DNA of 64,000 nucleotides from Cohnella abietis (GCF_004295585.1 NZ_AP019400.1:587501-651500); one strand, 5' to 3'; positions 8,337 through 19,006 are shown, numbered from the stretch's first letter. The notes: generated by a model from the sequence alone, not told the origin. Made by a program: numbers and translations.

Positions 8337-10223
8337 TTGTCTCAAATGCGTCGCAAAAATTATGCCTGGGTTAATTTAATCGTCATTTTATGCTTATTAA
8401 TGGTCATTCCACAGACACAAGCCTATGCCTTTCAGTCCAATATGAATAGGGAATATGTGCTGACTTCCGTTCAAACAGTAAAATCGAGCTATGATGTTAT
8501 CGTAGTGGGTACTGATCCAGAAGGTGTTATAGCAGCTGTTTCAGCCGCACGCAATAAGCTTAAAGTATTACTCATTGATGATAGACCACGTAATATTCTT
8601 GGTGGATTAATGACTTTAGGCTGGCTAAATTCATTAGACTTAAATAAATCTCCACGAGTTTCTCGAGACTTCCCGGCACATTTCTTGAATCAGGGTTTAT
8701 TCCAAGAATGGTACAACTTAATTGGTGGGACATCTTTCGATGTGAACCGCGCTGCTAATGCTTTAAACAAAATGGTCGTAAATGAGAAGAACATTGAAAC
8801 GATGCTGAATGTAAAAAATATGGAACCCATTATGAATGGCAATAAGATCGAGGGAATACGTTTTGTCAGTAAAAGTGGCCAAAATCAGATTGTCCATGCA
8901 AGAGCCATCATTGACGCTACACAAGATGCAGATCTTGCAGCAGCTGCTGGAGTAGATTATACAATAAGCCGTGAGGACCTAGGTGAACCAGATGCACGGG
9001 TCGCTGTAACCTTGGTATTCCGAATGAGCGGTGTGACCGACAAGATATGGAATGATCTGAAAAAGCGTAAAGGAGCCAATGGCGACGATAAAAGCATATG
9101 GGGTTATGCTGATGCTAGGGAGTATGTGTCATCCAATCCCACAAGAGTTAAAATCCGTAGCTTAAATATTGGGCGCCAAGAGGATGGAAGCTTACTTATC
9201 AATACGATGCAAATATACAACATCGATCCCCTTAAGCCTGCATCGATGAAAGAGGCTTTTGATATTGGAAATAAAGAAGCTCCTTTAATTGTTGACTTCC
9301 TAAAGAAGAAGTACAAGGAGTTCAGCAAGCTTGAATACGCAGGTACAGCACCTGAGCTGTATGTGAGGGAATCAAGACATATTAAAGGTGAGTACCGTTT
9401 AACGATGGCTGATCTTATGGAAAATCGGGATCACTGGGATGCGATTGCCTACGGAGCCTATGAAGTTGATGTACAAAGCATGACACACCAATATGCAGGC
9501 TCAATTGTTATGAAGCCTCAACAATATGGTGTTCCCTTCCGCAGTCTCGTGCCGTTAAAGGTAGATGGTCTGCTTGTCGTAGGAAGATCTGCGAGCTTCG
9601 ATACGCTGCCGCACGGAAGCGCTAGAGTTATTCCGTTAGGAATGGCAACGGCCGAAGCAGCGGGCTTAGCAGCAAAGCTTGCTAAGGATAACAATATGAC
9701 ATTCCGGGAGCTTTCGAAATCCAAAGAAAAAATTGCTGAGCTCCGCAAGAAGCTTACTAAACAAGGTATGGATTTGCGAATGGTTAAGGTAGATAAACCA
9801 TTATATACGAAGCATAAGGATTACCCAGGCTTATTAACAGCTGCTAGCATTTTTATAACAGTTGGAGGTTACTCCAATACAGGCTGGAAGCTGGATGAGC
9901 AAATGAACCCCTTAAGGTTCTATTACAGCATTCAACCGTTCTACAAAATGTTCCCTAAACAATTTCCTAAGAAGTCTGTATTGAAGATTCCTGATCTAAA
10001 TCCACATGATCCCATTACTTTGGAGCGAGCGGCTTATATTATTGCCCTGTCGACAGGGATAGAGACGAAACCAGAAACAGCTCTTCAGGATCTTCTTAAG
10101 CATTCATGGGTTAGCAAGGATACGGTTAAGGGAATAAAAGACCCGGCTAAATTAACCAATGGTGATTCCTTCATGATCATCAGAGACGTATTAAAGAATT
10201 TTGCGGGCATTGAATTTAAGTAA
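8337..10223 (+). CDS. Exported FAD-dependent oxidoreductase-like protein
   Basis: A 628-residue protein with an N-terminal signal peptide (basic MRRK, hydrophobic core LIVILCLLMVI, likely cleavage after about residue 30). Residues 53-85 resemble the FAD-binding Rossmann motif of the FAD_oxidored (PF12831) family, but the loop reads GTDPEG (58-63), so the second glycine of GxGxxG is Asp. Later segments such as YVRESRHIKGEYRLT and VDGLLVVGRSASFD, with SARVIPLGMATAEAAG, match the family's C-terminal FAD region. The start TTG 8337 has AAGGAG eight bases upstream; ATG 8346 is possible. Substrate unknown. An extracellular flavoprotein is unusual and the cofactor may be lost. Confidence 0.75.
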   Translation: MSQMRRKNYAWVNLIVILCLLMVIPQTQAYAFQSNMNREYVLTSVQTVKSSYDVIVVGTDPEGVIAAVSAARNKLKVLLIDDRPRNILGGLMTLGWLNSLDLNKSPRVSRDFPAHFLNQGLFQEWYNLIGGTSFDVNRAANALNKMVVNEKNIETMLNVKNMEPIMNGNKIEGIRFVSKSGQNQIVHARAIIDATQDADLAAAAGVDYTISREDLGEPDARVAVTLVFRMSGVTDKIWNDLKKRKGANGDDKSIWGYADAREYVSSNPTRVKIRSLNIGRQEDGSLLINTMQIYNIDPLKPASMKEAFDIGNKEAPLIVDFLKKKYKEFSKLEYAGTAPELYVRESRHIKGEYRLTMADLMENRDHWDAIAYGAYEVDVQSMTHQYAGSIVMKPQQYGVPFRSLVPLKVDGLLVVGRSASFDTLPHGSARVIPLGMATAEAAGLAAKLAKDNNMTFRELSKSKEKIAELRKKLTKQGMDLRMVKVDKPLYTKHKDYPGLLTAASIFITVGGYSNTGWKLDEQMNPLRFYYSIQPFYKMFPKQFPKKSVLKIPDLNPHDPITLERAAYIIALSTGIETKPETALQDLLKHSWVSKDTVKGIKDPAKLTNGDSFMIIRDVLKNFAGIEFK

Positions 10224-10244
10224 CAAGTTACGCTACACTAAAAT

Positions 10245-10286
10245 AAAAAGCCCGACGTCATCTTCAGGGTGACATCGGGCTTTTTA
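10245..10286 (+). terminator. Bidirectional-looking terminator before the his operon
   Basis: AAAAAGCCCGA...TCGGGCTTTTT hairpin with inner TGAC pairing, flanked by A and T tracts. It ends transcription of the FAD protein gene. Confidence 0.9.
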
Positions 10287-10423
10287 TTCGATTGACTGAG
10301 CAAGACTGACATGGTAATATACGACTAACCTCTTTATTTTGGCAGTATGGTAACTTGTTATCGCTTTAAAGCCTTAAAGCATTAAGTGGAAAGACCCGTT
10401 GATAGAAATGAGGATGTGTGACA

Positions 10424-11653
10424 ATGACTAAACCAAAAGTATTCGAGAAACCGACAGGTGTCAAGGATTATCTACCCCACGCGGTTACTAAGCTGCGTCG
10501 TATTGAGCGTAGTGTGCTGGAGTGCATGCGCTTATGGGGATATGAGCAGATTATGACGCCAACAATCGAATATTACGATACGGTTGGGGTGGCTAGCGCC
10601 ACATCTGACCAAAAGCTATTTAAGCTGCTGAACCAGCGCGGGACGACAATTGTGCTTCGTTCAGATATGACTGCTCCAATTGCACGGGTGGTTGGCTCGC
10701 TACTTAAAGATGAGCCATTTCCAATTCGGCTTAGCTATCATGGCAATGTGTTTCGGGCTTTCGAGGAAGAGGGAGGCCGTGAGGCTGAATTCTATCAAAC
10801 CGGCGTTGAGCTTGTTGGGGATGCCTCTCCTGAAGCGGATGCAGAGGTAATTGCACTTGCCATTGCGTCATTGAAAGCGGCGGGAGTGCCTTCCTTCAAA
10901 ATCGCGATGGGGCATGTTGGGTTTCTTAAAGGCTTGTTCCAAGAAACATTACCAGGTCGTGAGAGCGAGCAGGAAACGCTGAAGGCTTGCTTGCTGCAGC
11001 GTGATCATGTAGGCTATCGGGATGTTATTCGCAAGCTTTCCATTGATGAAGCATGGCAGCGCGAATTGGAGGACATTTTGCGACTTCGCGGAGGACAGGA
11101 AGTATGTGCTCAAGCACTGGAGCTAAGTGCTAATGAAGACGCTCGTGCAGCGATTCGTCATCTATGCGAGGTGTGGGATGTTCTTGAGGCTTATGGTATA
11201 CAGGAGCATGTTCTAATTGATTTAACGATGATTGGGGATTTTTCCTATTATACAGGAATGACTTTTGAAGGCTACGCTTCTCATCTGGGCTTTCCAGTAT
11301 GCAGTGGCGGCAGATATGACAACTTGCTTGCTCAGTTCGGCCGCCCAGCTCATGCAACAGGTTTCGGACTAAAGACAACTAGAATTCTTGAAGTGGTCGA
11401 GGATGCGGAGGATGAGCAGGCTAGAACACTTGTTGTCTATGATGGTGTGCAGAGGCAGGCAGCAATGGTTATTGCTAACCTTCGGCGTGAGCTTGGTGAA
11501 GTAGTCGTAACAGCGTTAGTATCGGATGCGGAGAAGGAAGATCTACTACGTAGGGAACTGGCGGCAAATCTCGCAGATGAGAAATTTACTTACCAGGGCA
11601 AAGAATACGACACCTTAGTTACCATTAACGTGGGAGAGGGGGAAACGGTATGA
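10424..11653 (+). CDS. hisZ: ATP phosphoribosyltransferase regulatory subunit
   Basis: HisRS-like regulatory subunit (409 aa) that has no aminoacylation role but is needed for activity and histidine feedback of the short HisG. Class II synthetase-like motifs are visible (GVKDYLP early, [13 protein letters not shown] motif 2 region, [11 protein letters not shown] motif 3-like). Presence of the short HisG right downstream supports HisZ rather than HisS. ATG 10424 is preferred over GTG 10418 because AGG at 10411-10413 is then well spaced. The stop overlaps the hisG start by four bases (ATGA). First gene of the histidine operon; no T-box leader is seen upstream. Confidence 0.95.
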   Translation: MTKPKVFEKPTGVKDYLPHAVTKLRRIERSVLECMRLWGYEQIMTPTIEYYDTVGVASATSDQKLFKLLNQRGTTIVLRSDMTAPIARVVGSLLKDEPFPIRLSYHGNVFRAFEEEGGREAEFYQTGVELVGDASPEADAEVIALAIASLKAAGVPSFKIAMGHVGFLKGLFQETLPGRESEQETLKACLLQRDHVGYRDVIRKLSIDEAWQRELEDILRLRGGQEVCAQALELSANEDARAAIRHLCEVWDVLEAYGIQEHVLIDLTMIGDFSYYTGMTFEGYASHLGFPVCSGGRYDNLLAQFGRPAHATGFGLKTTRILEVVEDAEDEQARTLVVYDGVQRQAAMVIANLRRELGEVVVTALVSDAEKEDLLRRELAANLADEKFTYQGKEYDTLVTINVGEGETV

Positions 11654-12288
11654 CGGACAACGGCGTATTAAAGGTTGCCATGCCCAAAGGTCGTATATAT
11701 AAGCAGGCAAGCAAGCTATTCAGGCAGGCAGGACTTTTGATTCCTGAGGAGTTCGACGAATCTAGACGGTTGATCATTCCTGTTCCGGAAGCGAATATGG
11801 AATTTATTATGGCTAAGCCTGTCGATGTTCCTACTTATGTAGAGTACGGCGTTGCGGATATTGGGATTGTAGGCAAGGATGTCCTCATGGAAGAAAACAA
11901 GGACGTTTATGAGCTGCTGGACTTGGGAATCGCGAGATGCCGGATGTCGGTTATCGGACTCCCCGATTGGAAGCCTGTTATTAATCCTCGTGTTGCAACG
12001 AAATACGCGAGTGTTGCTTCTCAATATTTCCGCGAGCAGGGCCAGCAGGTCGAAGTGATTAAGCTTAACGGCTCGATTGAGCTTGCGCCACTCATTGGGC
12101 TTGCAGATCGCATCGTCGATATGGTGGAAACTGGTCAAACCTTGAAGGAAAACGGGCTCGTTGAGATGGAGACGTTATTCCAGGTAACAAGCCGATTAAT
12201 TGCGAACCGCGTAAGCTACAGGTTAAAAAATACGGCGATTCAAGAGCTGTGTGATCGGCTTGGAGTAGCGATAGCTGCTCGAGTGTAA
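11650..12288 (+). CDS. hisG: ATP phosphoribosyltransferase, short form
   Basis: Catalyses the first committed step of histidine synthesis, joining ATP and PRPP. At 212 residues it is the short form lacking the regulatory C-terminal domain, which requires HisZ, encoded directly upstream with a four-base overlap. Family motifs include AMPKGRIY near the N-terminus, the ADIGIVGKD segment, and the PRPP loop region [16 protein letters not shown]. Length and context are standard for Firmicutes. Confidence 0.97.
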   Translation: MTDNGVLKVAMPKGRIYKQASKLFRQAGLLIPEEFDESRRLIIPVPEANMEFIMAKPVDVPTYVEYGVADIGIVGKDVLMEENKDVYELLDLGIARCRMSVIGLPDWKPVINPRVATKYASVASQYFREQGQQVEVIKLNGSIELAPLIGLADRIVDMVETGQTLKENGLVEMETLFQVTSRLIANRVSYRLKNTAIQELCDRLGVAIAARV

Positions 12289-12322
12289 CGGAAGATGGAG
12301 TAAATGGATAGGAGGGCTTGGG

Positions 12323-13612
12323 ATGTATATAGGAAAAGCGGCTGATTTTCGGCTGGAGCGGGAAAGCGAGTATGGTTCTCCAGAGCAGAATGCGGCGGTA
12401 AAGGAAATCGTTGAAGCGATTCGCCAAGAGGGCGATGATGCTTTGCTACGTTATACGGCTGCATTCGATAAAGTAACGCTGACACCGGAACAATTGCGCG
12501 TTACGGAAGAGGAAATCCAAGGCGCTTATGCATTAGTTGAGCCGGATTTCCTGGATGCGCTCCGTCAAGCTGCGGCGAATATTACGGCTTTCCACGAGAA
12601 GCAGAAGCGTGGAACTTGGATCGACGTGGCGGAGGATGGCACGATGCTAGGCATGGTGCTTCGACCGCTAAAGCGGGTCGGGTTGTATGTACCAGGTGGC
12701 AAAGCGGCGTATCCGTCGTCGGTGCTAATGAACGTGCTTCCGGCCAAGGTGGCCGGCGTGCCGGAAATTGTTCTTGTTACTCCCCCATCAACTGGGGGGA
12801 GTGAGGGCATCGACCCGTACATTCTGGTGGCGGCCGCGGAAGCGGGCGTTACTGAGATGTACCGGGTCGGAGGGGCGCAGGCGGTAGCGGCGCTGGCCTA
12901 TGGGACGGCGAGTATTCCCGCCGTCGATAAGATTTGCGGGCCCGGCAACATCTATGTGGCGCTGGCGAAACGCGCCGTATTCGGCGCGGTCGACATCGAC
13001 AGCATCGCGGGCCCGAGCGAGATTGTCGTGCTGGCGGATGACAGCGCGGATCCGCGGTTCGTTGCCGCGGATATGCTGTCGCAAGCGGAGCACGACGAGA
13101 TGGCTTCGGCGGTGCTGGTGACACCGTCGCAGGAGCTTGCTGCTGCGGTCGCAGCAGAGCTTGAGCGGCAGGTGGCAACTCTGCCGCGGGTGGACATTGC
13201 TCGGCGCTCGCTGGAGCAATACGGGGCGATCTTGATCGTGGACAGCCTGAACGAAGGACTGGATGTCGTGAATAAGCTTGCACCGGAGCATCTGGAAGTG
13301 ATGACGGAGGATCCGTTGGATTTGCTTGGCCGGATAGAGACAGCAGGTGCTATCTTCCTCGGATCTTACAGCGCTGAGACAGTAGGAGACTATTTCGCAG
13401 GCCCGAATCATATTTTGCCGACGAATGGGACTGCTCGGTTTTCTTCTCCGCTTAATGTAGATGATTTTCTGAAGAAATCCAGCTTGATCCGATATAGTAA
13501 GAAGGCATTATCAAGAGATGCAGCTAGCATCGCAACGCTTGCCCGCCATGAGGGGCTAGAAGCTCACGCCCGCGCGGTGGAAATTCGATTCGAAGGTAGG
13601 GGAACAGAATGA
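12323..13612 (+). CDS. hisD: Histidinol dehydrogenase
   Basis: NAD- and zinc-dependent enzyme (429 aa) that oxidises L-histidinol to L-histidine in two steps. Visible motifs are [15 protein letters not shown] (near 120-135), [25 protein letters not shown] and the zinc-ligand-bearing [17 protein letters not shown] precedes ATG 12323. The stop overlaps hisB by four bases. The middle of the gene (about 12700-13300) is clearly richer in G and C than both ends and the neighbouring his genes, with many GCG and CGG codons; the protein is nevertheless intact. Confidence 0.97.
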   Translation: MYIGKAADFRLERESEYGSPEQNAAVKEIVEAIRQEGDDALLRYTAAFDKVTLTPEQLRVTEEEIQGAYALVEPDFLDALRQAAANITAFHEKQKRGTWIDVAEDGTMLGMVLRPLKRVGLYVPGGKAAYPSSVLMNVLPAKVAGVPEIVLVTPPSTGGSEGIDPYILVAAAEAGVTEMYRVGGAQAVAALAYGTASIPAVDKICGPGNIYVALAKRAVFGAVDIDSIAGPSEIVVLADDSADPRFVAADMLSQAEHDEMASAVLVTPSQELAAAVAAELERQVATLPRVDIARRSLEQYGAILIVDSLNEGLDVVNKLAPEHLEVMTEDPLDLLGRIETAGAIFLGSYSAETVGDYFAGPNHILPTNGTARFSSPLNVDDFLKKSSLIRYSKKALSRDAASIATLARHEGLEAHARAVEIRFEGRGTE

Positions 13613-14217
13613 GTGATGATCAAGTGAAAGTAGTCCGCAGTGCCGAAGTATCCCGGAAGACGAATGAGACGGACATTCAATTGTCCCTTGGAGTAGACGG
13701 CTCTGGCGAAGTATCCCTTGAGACGGATGTTCCGTTCTTGAACCATATGCTGGATTTGTTCGCTAAGCATGGCCAGTTTGATTTGAAGGTTGAAGCTCGC
13801 GGTGACGTGGATATTGATGATCACCATACGGTAGAAGATATCGGCATTTGCTTAGGTCAGGTTCTGCGCGAAGCAATCGGTGACAAGAAAGGCATCAAGA
13901 GATATGCCAGCGTATTCGTTCCTATGGATGAAGCACTTGCACAAGTCATTATTGATGTAAGTAATCGTCCACACTTCGAGCTGCGCGCTGAATTTCCTTC
14001 TGCAACAGTTGGAAGCTTCTCCGCTGAGCTAGTGCACGAATTTTTATGGAAATTCGCGCTAGAGGCTCGTGTTACGCTTCACGTTATTGTTCATTATGGA
14101 CGCAACACTCACCATATGATTGAAGCTATTTTCAAAGCGTTTGGTCGTGCTCTCGACGAAGCGACTTCGATCGATCCTCGCGTGAAGGGTGTACCTTCTA
14201 CCAAGGGAGTGCTGTAA
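13609..14217 (+). CDS. hisB: Imidazoleglycerol-phosphate dehydratase
   Basis: Manganese enzyme (202 aa) that dehydrates imidazole glycerol phosphate to imidazole acetol phosphate. It is the monofunctional form without the histidinol-phosphatase domain found in enterobacteria; HisJ later in the operon fills that role. The metal-binding motifs [12 protein letters not shown] and [16 protein letters not shown] are both present, together with [17 protein letters not shown] overlap with hisD; the next gene begins at the base after its stop. Confidence 0.97.
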   Translation: MSDDQVKVVRSAEVSRKTNETDIQLSLGVDGSGEVSLETDVPFLNHMLDLFAKHGQFDLKVEARGDVDIDDHHTVEDIGICLGQVLREAIGDKKGIKRYASVFVPMDEALAQVIIDVSNRPHFELRAEFPSATVGSFSAELVHEFLWKFALEARVTLHVIVHYGRNTHHMIEAIFKAFGRALDEATSIDPRVKGVPSTKGVL

Positions 14218-14826
14218 GTGATTGCAATAATCGACTACGGTATGGGGAACCTGCATAGCGTCAGCAAAGCCGTAGAGCGACTCGGCTGCGAGGTGCTCGT
14301 AACATCCGATCCGGAGCAAATTCTTGCTGCGGACGGTGCGATTTTACCCGGGGTTGGTGCATTCGGCGATGCCATGGCTAATCTCAGGGAAACGGGTCTC
14401 GTGGACACAGTGAACGCCTATGCAGCTTCAGGCAAACCGTTGCTTGGCATTTGCTTGGGCATGCAGCTATTGTTCACAGAAAGCGAAGAGCATGGAGTAC
14501 ACCAAGGCTTAGATTTATTGCCAGGTCGCGTTGTTCGTTTTCAAGGCGACTATAAGGTTCCTCATATGGGCTGGAATGAGCTTTCGTTCCTACAGACCAG
14601 TCCTTTGTTCTCAGGTGTTGAGCCAGGACACGTTTATTTTGTTCATTCCTATCACGTGCTTCCAGAGCAGCAAACGGATTTACTAGCTGTTACGGATTAT
14701 CATCAGCCAGTGACGGCTATTGTTGGCAGAGGTTCTTTATTCGGTATGCAATTTCATCCGGAAAAAAGCGGTGAGCTAGGTCGAGTATTGCTTGAGAAGT
14801 TTGTGAAGCTCGTAGAAGAGCGCTAA
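14218..14826 (+). CDS. hisH: Imidazole glycerol phosphate synthase, glutaminase subunit
   Basis: Class I glutamine amidotransferase (202 aa) that supplies ammonia to HisF. The nucleophile lies in [12 protein letters not shown] (Cys near residue 81) and the His/Glu pair in GMQFHPEKS near the C-terminus. The start codon is GTG 14218, immediately after the hisB stop. [15 protein letters not shown] at the N-terminus is the typical HisH beginning. Confidence 0.97.
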   Translation: MIAIIDYGMGNLHSVSKAVERLGCEVLVTSDPEQILAADGAILPGVGAFGDAMANLRETGLVDTVNAYAASGKPLLGICLGMQLLFTESEEHGVHQGLDLLPGRVVRFQGDYKVPHMGWNELSFLQTSPLFSGVEPGHVYFVHSYHVLPEQQTDLLAVTDYHQPVTAIVGRGSLFGMQFHPEKSGELGRVLLEKFVKLVEER

Positions 14827-14902
14827 AAACGGATTGGGAAATGGACTACTGGCTTCCCGCTGGTGGGCAAATATGCATTTATACAACGGAGGTTTTACGA
14901 GA

Positions 14903-15634
14903 ATGTCCAAGTTTGTTATCTATCCTGCTATCGATATTCGCGGAGGCAAATGTGTCCGCTTGATTCAAGGCGATTATAGCCAAGAAACAATATACAACGA
15001 AGACCCCGTTGCTGCAGCACGGGATTGGGAAGAGCAAGGCGGACAGTGGATTCACCTCGTGGATCTTGATGGTGCTAAAGCGGGTCATCCCGTTAATGAC
15101 GAGCTGATCGGGCGAATTGCTAAGGCAGTAAATGTACCGGTTCAAGTTGGCGGCGGCTTGCGTAAGGATGAGGATATTGAACGCTTGCTTGGTTTGGGAG
15201 TTTCCCGGGTTATTCTAGGAACAGCAGCCATTGAAGATCGGGCATTCGTTTCACGTGTGCTTAACAAATACGGCAAAGCAATTGCAATCGGGCTAGATGC
15301 ACGGGACGGTTTAGTAGCGACAAGAGGCTGGTTAGAAACCTCTGCAGTGAAAGCAGAGGATCTAGCAGTTGAGCTGGCTGCAGAAGGTGCAGAGACATTT
15401 ATTTTCACCGATATTTCCCGTGATGGAATGATGGGTGGACCTAACGTTGAAGCTATTCTGTCCCTAGCTAAGGTTTCCGGTCGCACGGTTATTGCTTCCG
15501 GCGGAGTTAGTAAGCCTCAGGACTTGGACAATCTAGCCGTTCATGTGGAAGAAGGCATTGGCGGGGCGATTGTGGGTAAGGCGTTATATACGGGAAGCAT
15601 CAGCCTTGCTGAAGCGGTACGCAAGTTCGCTTAA
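14903..15634 (+). CDS. hisA: ProFAR isomerase
   Basis: TIM-barrel aminoaldose-ketose isomerase (243 aa) that converts ProFAR to PRFAR. Motifs: [14 protein letters not shown] with the catalytic Asp in the first strand, [15 protein letters not shown], the C-terminal [13 protein letters not shown] with the second catalytic Asp, and the phosphate loop [15 protein letters not shown] 14903 is chosen because CGGAGG lies 10 bases upstream and the protein then begins at the barrel; an in-frame start at 14834 would add a non-homologous leader. About 75 bases separate it from hisH. Confidence 0.96.
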   Translation: MSKFVIYPAIDIRGGKCVRLIQGDYSQETIYNEDPVAAARDWEEQGGQWIHLVDLDGAKAGHPVNDELIGRIAKAVNVPVQVGGGLRKDEDIERLLGLGVSRVILGTAAIEDRAFVSRVLNKYGKAIAIGLDARDGLVATRGWLETSAVKAEDLAVELAAEGAETFIFTDISRDGMMGGPNVEAILSLAKVSGRTVIASGGVSKPQDLDNLAVHVEEGIGGAIVGKALYTGSISLAEAVRKFA

Positions 15635-15691
15635 GCTCTTGAGGAAACAGAAAGCCGTGAATTCGATCGAAGAAGAAAGGGGGAAACCCTT

Positions 15692-16450
15692 ATGCTAACA
15701 AAGCGAATTATTCCATGCCTCGACGTGAAGGATGGTCGAGTTGTGAAGGGCGTTAACTTCGTAAATTTACGTGATGCTGGAGATCCGGTGGAGCTTGCAG
15801 CTATCTATGATAAAGAAGGCGCGGACGAGCTTGTATTTCTCGATATTTCTGCATCGGTAGAAGGTAGAGCAACAATGATTGATGTTGTTCGCCGAACTGC
15901 TGGGGAGATCTCCATCCCGTTTACGGTGGGTGGTGGTATTTCCGCAGTTGAGGACATGAAGCGATTGCTTCGGGCAGGTGCCGACAAGATAGGTATTAAC
16001 ACGGCCGCGTTGCGTAATCCTGACCTCATCACTGATGGCTCGCGAACATTCGGTGCGCAATGCATCGTCGTGGCTATCGACGCGAAGTTTAATGCGGAGT
16101 GGGGAGAATGGGAAGTGTTCACCCATGGTGGACGCAATGCAACGGGAATTCGTGCTTTAGCGTGGGCGCAGGAAGCGGAGCGCCGGGGAGCAGGAGAGCT
16201 GCTGCTGACTAGCATGGATGCTGACGGCACGAAGGACGGCTTTGATATCGCGTTAACGAAAGCAGTATCTAGCAGCGTAAGTATACCGGTTATTGCCTCC
16301 GGTGGAGCGGGTAACACACAGCATTTCTCTGACGTGTTCGCAGAAGGGCAAGCGGATGCTGCGCTTGCTGCAAGTATATTCCACTACAAAGAAGTATCGG
16401 TGCAAGAGGTTAAAAATACGCTGCGCAGTAAAGGAGTGAACGTAAGATGA
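15692..16450 (+). CDS. hisF: Imidazole glycerol phosphate synthase, cyclase subunit
   Basis: TIM-barrel cyclase (252 aa) that uses ammonia from HisH to turn PRFAR into imidazole glycerol phosphate and AICAR. Catalytic Asp11 is in [15 protein letters not shown], the second Asp in [13 protein letters not shown], and the phosphate loops in FTVGGGIS and [23 protein letters not shown] precedes ATG 15692. The stop overlaps hisI by four bases (ATGA). Confidence 0.97.
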   Translation: MLTKRIIPCLDVKDGRVVKGVNFVNLRDAGDPVELAAIYDKEGADELVFLDISASVEGRATMIDVVRRTAGEISIPFTVGGGISAVEDMKRLLRAGADKIGINTAALRNPDLITDGSRTFGAQCIVVAIDAKFNAEWGEWEVFTHGGRNATGIRALAWAQEAERRGAGELLLTSMDADGTKDGFDIALTKAVSSSVSIPVIASGGAGNTQHFSDVFAEGQADAALAASIFHYKEVSVQEVKNTLRSKGVNVR

Positions 16451-17130
16451 CACAGACGACAGCTGCACAATTGCTAGAGCAAGTGGCTTGGAGTGCTGAT
16501 GGGTTAGTTCCTGCGGTGGTGCAGGACGCTCATAGCAAAGAAGTGCTTATGCTTGCTTACATGAATAAGGAGTCGCTACAGAAGTCTCTGGAGAGCGGAC
16601 AAACGTGGTTTTGGAGTCGCTCACGGGGCGAGCTGTGGAATAAAGGCGCAACGAGCGGCAATACGCAGCAAATCGTTTCCCTGCATTACGATTGTGATGG
16701 GGACACTCTGCTAGTAAAAGTGCAACAGAAGGGTCCTGCTTGTCACACAGGTGCATACAGCTGCTTCTACCGCGATGCTGAGGTTAGTGGGGACGCTGCT
16801 ATTTCTTCGCCATCCCCAGCAGTCGAAGACCGGTACGGTCCATTAAGCCGTCTGGAAGCGACTATCGCGCAGAGAGATGCTGAGCGTACAGAAGGCGCGT
16901 ATACGACTTACTTGTTCGAAAAAGGCGTGGATAAAATCCTCAAGAAAGTCGGGGAGGAAACCGCAGAAGTTATTATTGCAGCGAAAAATCGTGATCAGGA
17001 AGAGCTACGCTGCGAAGCAGCAGATCTTATTTTCCACCTCATGGTATTGTTGCGTGAGCAAGGTGTTCCATTCGATGGTGTGCTTCAGGAGCTTGAATTC
17101 CGGAATCGTAAACCGGTTAAGAAGGATTAG
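16447..17130 (+). CDS. hisI: Bifunctional phosphoribosyl-AMP cyclohydrolase / phosphoribosyl-ATP pyrophosphatase
   Basis: Fused HisIE protein (227 aa). The N-terminal cyclohydrolase (about 1-125) shows [15 protein letters not shown], the metal-binding [11 protein letters not shown] and the cysteine-bearing GPACHTG. The C-terminal pyrophosphatase (about 130-225) has [15 protein letters not shown] and [13 protein letters not shown], the all-alpha MazG-like fold. It performs steps two and three of the pathway. It overlaps hisF by four bases, and hisJ follows without a gap. Confidence 0.97.
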   Translation: MTQTTAAQLLEQVAWSADGLVPAVVQDAHSKEVLMLAYMNKESLQKSLESGQTWFWSRSRGELWNKGATSGNTQQIVSLHYDCDGDTLLVKVQQKGPACHTGAYSCFYRDAEVSGDAAISSPSPAVEDRYGPLSRLEATIAQRDAERTEGAYTTYLFEKGVDKILKKVGEETAEVIIAAKNRDQEELRCEAADLIFHLMVLLREQGVPFDGVLQELEFRNRKPVKKD

Positions 17131-17139
17131 GTGACGTCT

Positions 17140-17952
17140 ATGACTGCCATCCCAATCGACTATCATACCCATAACTACCGTTGTGGTCATGCGGTTGGAA
17201 CGCTAGAGGAGTATATTTTAAGCGCGATTGACAAAGGTCTGGAGCAAATAGGCCTGTCCGATCACATGCCTCTACTGCATGTAAGCCCGGAGGAGAATCC
17301 AGATACAGCAATGTCGATGGAGGAGCTTCCGCGTTACGTGGAGGAATGCCTTAGCCTGCAGGAAAAATATAAAGACCAAATCTCCGTTCGTGTCGGACTT
17401 GAGGGAGACTTTATAGAAGGCTACGAGGAACAGATTGCTGCTATCGTTAACGGATATCCATGGGACTATGTCATTGGTTCGGTTCATTTTCTCGGGACGT
17501 GGGATGTTACGGATTTCCGTCAGGTCCACCACTGGGAAGACCGAAGTGTTATTGGTGTATATGAGCAGTATTTCGATGCCATACAGAAAGCTGCCGCAAC
17601 AGGATTATACGATTATATTGGACATATAGATGCGATTAAACGCTTCGGATTCCGTCCGGAGGTGGATGCTTCTCCACTCGAGGATGCTGCTCTTCAGGCA
17701 GTTAAGAAGCACGGACTTGCTTTCGAATTGAATGCAGCAGGCATTCATGCCCCTTGCAAGGAAATGTATCCTTCCCAAAGAATACTTGAACGAGCCAAAT
17801 TTTATGATATTCCGGTGACATACGGCTCAGATGCTCACCATCCTGATAAAATTGGACAAAAAGGCCTAGACGCGCAAACCATGTTGAAAAACGTCGGATA
17901 TACGCAATTAGCTACGTTTGAGCGGCGTAAACGGGTGTTGAAACCTTTTTGA
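17140..17952 (+). CDS. hisJ: Histidinol-phosphatase, PHP family
   Basis: Metal-dependent phosphatase (270 aa) of the PHP type that hydrolyses histidinol phosphate, completing the pathway together with the HisD step. Motif DYHTHNYRCGHA near the N-terminus supplies the first metal ligands, with SDHMPL, GSVHFL and GSDAHHP following. Start: ATG 17140 has AGGTG at 17129-17133; GTG 17131, right after the hisI stop, is an alternative three codons upstream. In Bacillus subtilis this gene is elsewhere; here it completes the operon. A promoter for the next gene lies just after its stop. Confidence 0.93.
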   Translation: MTAIPIDYHTHNYRCGHAVGTLEEYILSAIDKGLEQIGLSDHMPLLHVSPEENPDTAMSMEELPRYVEECLSLQEKYKDQISVRVGLEGDFIEGYEEQIAAIVNGYPWDYVIGSVHFLGTWDVTDFRQVHHWEDRSVIGVYEQYFDAIQKAAATGLYDYIGHIDAIKRFGFRPEVDASPLEDAALQAVKKHGLAFELNAAGIHAPCKEMYPSQRILERAKFYDIPVTYGSDAHHPDKIGQKGLDAQTMLKNVGYTQLATFERRKRVLKPF

Positions 17953-17976
17953 AATATAGACAATCTCATGTATAAT
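17949..17976 (+). promoter_or_regulatory. Sigma-A promoter for the prs-like gene
   Basis: TTGAAA (17949-17954), 16-base spacer, perfect TATAAT (17971-17976). It overlaps the end of hisJ and gives an approximately 50-base leader before the start at 18034. Confidence 0.75.
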
Positions 17977-18033
17977 AAGGTTGACTGACGGTTTTCGACA
18001 AATTTATGTTGAGCACCGAATTTGGAGGGGCAC

Positions 18034-18990
18034 ATGTACAGCAGCAGCAGCAAGCTTCGTATCTTTTCCGGATCATCCAATCCGCTACTCGCAGGCAAGA
18101 TTGCCGAGCATCTCGGAATGCCGCTAGGGAAAATTAAGCTTTCCCGTTTCAAGAGTGGCGAAGTGTACGTTCATTACGAGGAGACGATTCGCAACTGCGA
18201 TGTCTTCATCGTCCAGTCTTTATCTCATCCAATCAATGACTATTTCGTTGAATTGCTGGTCATGATTGACGCTGCGAAGAGGGCATCCGCCCGTACGATC
18301 AACGTGGTGCTTCCTTACTACGGATATGCACGACAAGAACGGAAAGCCGCGCCGCGGGAACCGATTTCTGCGAAGATGGTAGCGGACGTCTTAACTACAG
18401 TTGGAGCAAATCGTATCGTTACCATCGATTTGCATGCCCCAGCAATTCAAGGATTCTTTAATATTCCAGTTGATCATCTTACTGCATTGGATCTGATTAG
18501 CGATTATCTGAAGTCCAAGGATATTCGTAATCCTGTTGTCGTTTCACCTGATGCGGGACGGGCTTCTACAGCAGAGAAGCTTGCGAACCAACTGGATTGC
18601 GCTTTTGCCATTATGATCAAGAAGCGTCCAGCGCATAACGAATCCGTCATTACCCATGTCATCGGAGATGTCCAAGGCTGTACGCCGATTATTATCGAAG
18701 ACATGATCGATACGGGGACGACGATCGTAAATGTTGTGGAAGGCTTGAAGGAGCGTGGCGCGGAGGACGTGTACGTATGCGCTACTCACCCGCTGTTCTC
18801 TGGACCTGCACTTCAGCGGCTCGATCATAAGAATATTAAGGAAGTTGTCGTTACCGACTCCATCCTATTACCGGAAGATCGCTCCACAAGGTTTAAAGTC
18901 ATTACCGTTGCTCCGATGCTAGCGGAAGCAACACGCATTATCATGGAGGGCGGCTCGATCAGCACACTCTTTAAGAACGCTGGAGTGTAA
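18034..18990 (+). CDS. prs: Ribose-phosphate pyrophosphokinase
   Basis: Makes PRPP from ribose-5-phosphate and ATP (318 aa, normal length). Motifs: SRFKSGEVYV (usually DGE rather than SGE), PYYGYARQERK, the divalent-ion site DLHAPAIQGFF and the PRPP loop EDMIDTGTTIVNV. The loop and SGE differ slightly from the usual Bacillus Prs, so this may be a second copy; the first would lie outside the window beside glmU. GGAGGGG at 18024-18030 sets ATG 18034. PRPP is a substrate of HisG, so placement after the his operon makes metabolic sense. It has its own promoter and terminator. Confidence 0.92.
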   Translation: MYSSSSKLRIFSGSSNPLLAGKIAEHLGMPLGKIKLSRFKSGEVYVHYEETIRNCDVFIVQSLSHPINDYFVELLVMIDAAKRASARTINVVLPYYGYARQERKAAPREPISAKMVADVLTTVGANRIVTIDLHAPAIQGFFNIPVDHLTALDLISDYLKSKDIRNPVVVSPDAGRASTAEKLANQLDCAFAIMIKKRPAHNESVITHVIGDVQGCTPIIIEDMIDTGTTIVNVVEGLKERGAEDVYVCATHPLFSGPALQRLDHKNIKEVVVTDSILLPEDRSTRFKVITVAPMLAEATRIIMEGGSISTLFKNAGV

Positions 18991-19006
18991 GATTAGCTAT
19001 TCTCAT

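Noticed and set aside
10287..10417. T-box or other histidine leader before hisZ
   Set aside because: The spacer is only about 130 bases, with no T-box sequence or specifier-loop structure visible.
12788..13411. Several long overlapping frames on both strands inside hisD
   Set aside because: They arise from the high GC of this block, which makes stops rare; hisD is intact and well conserved.
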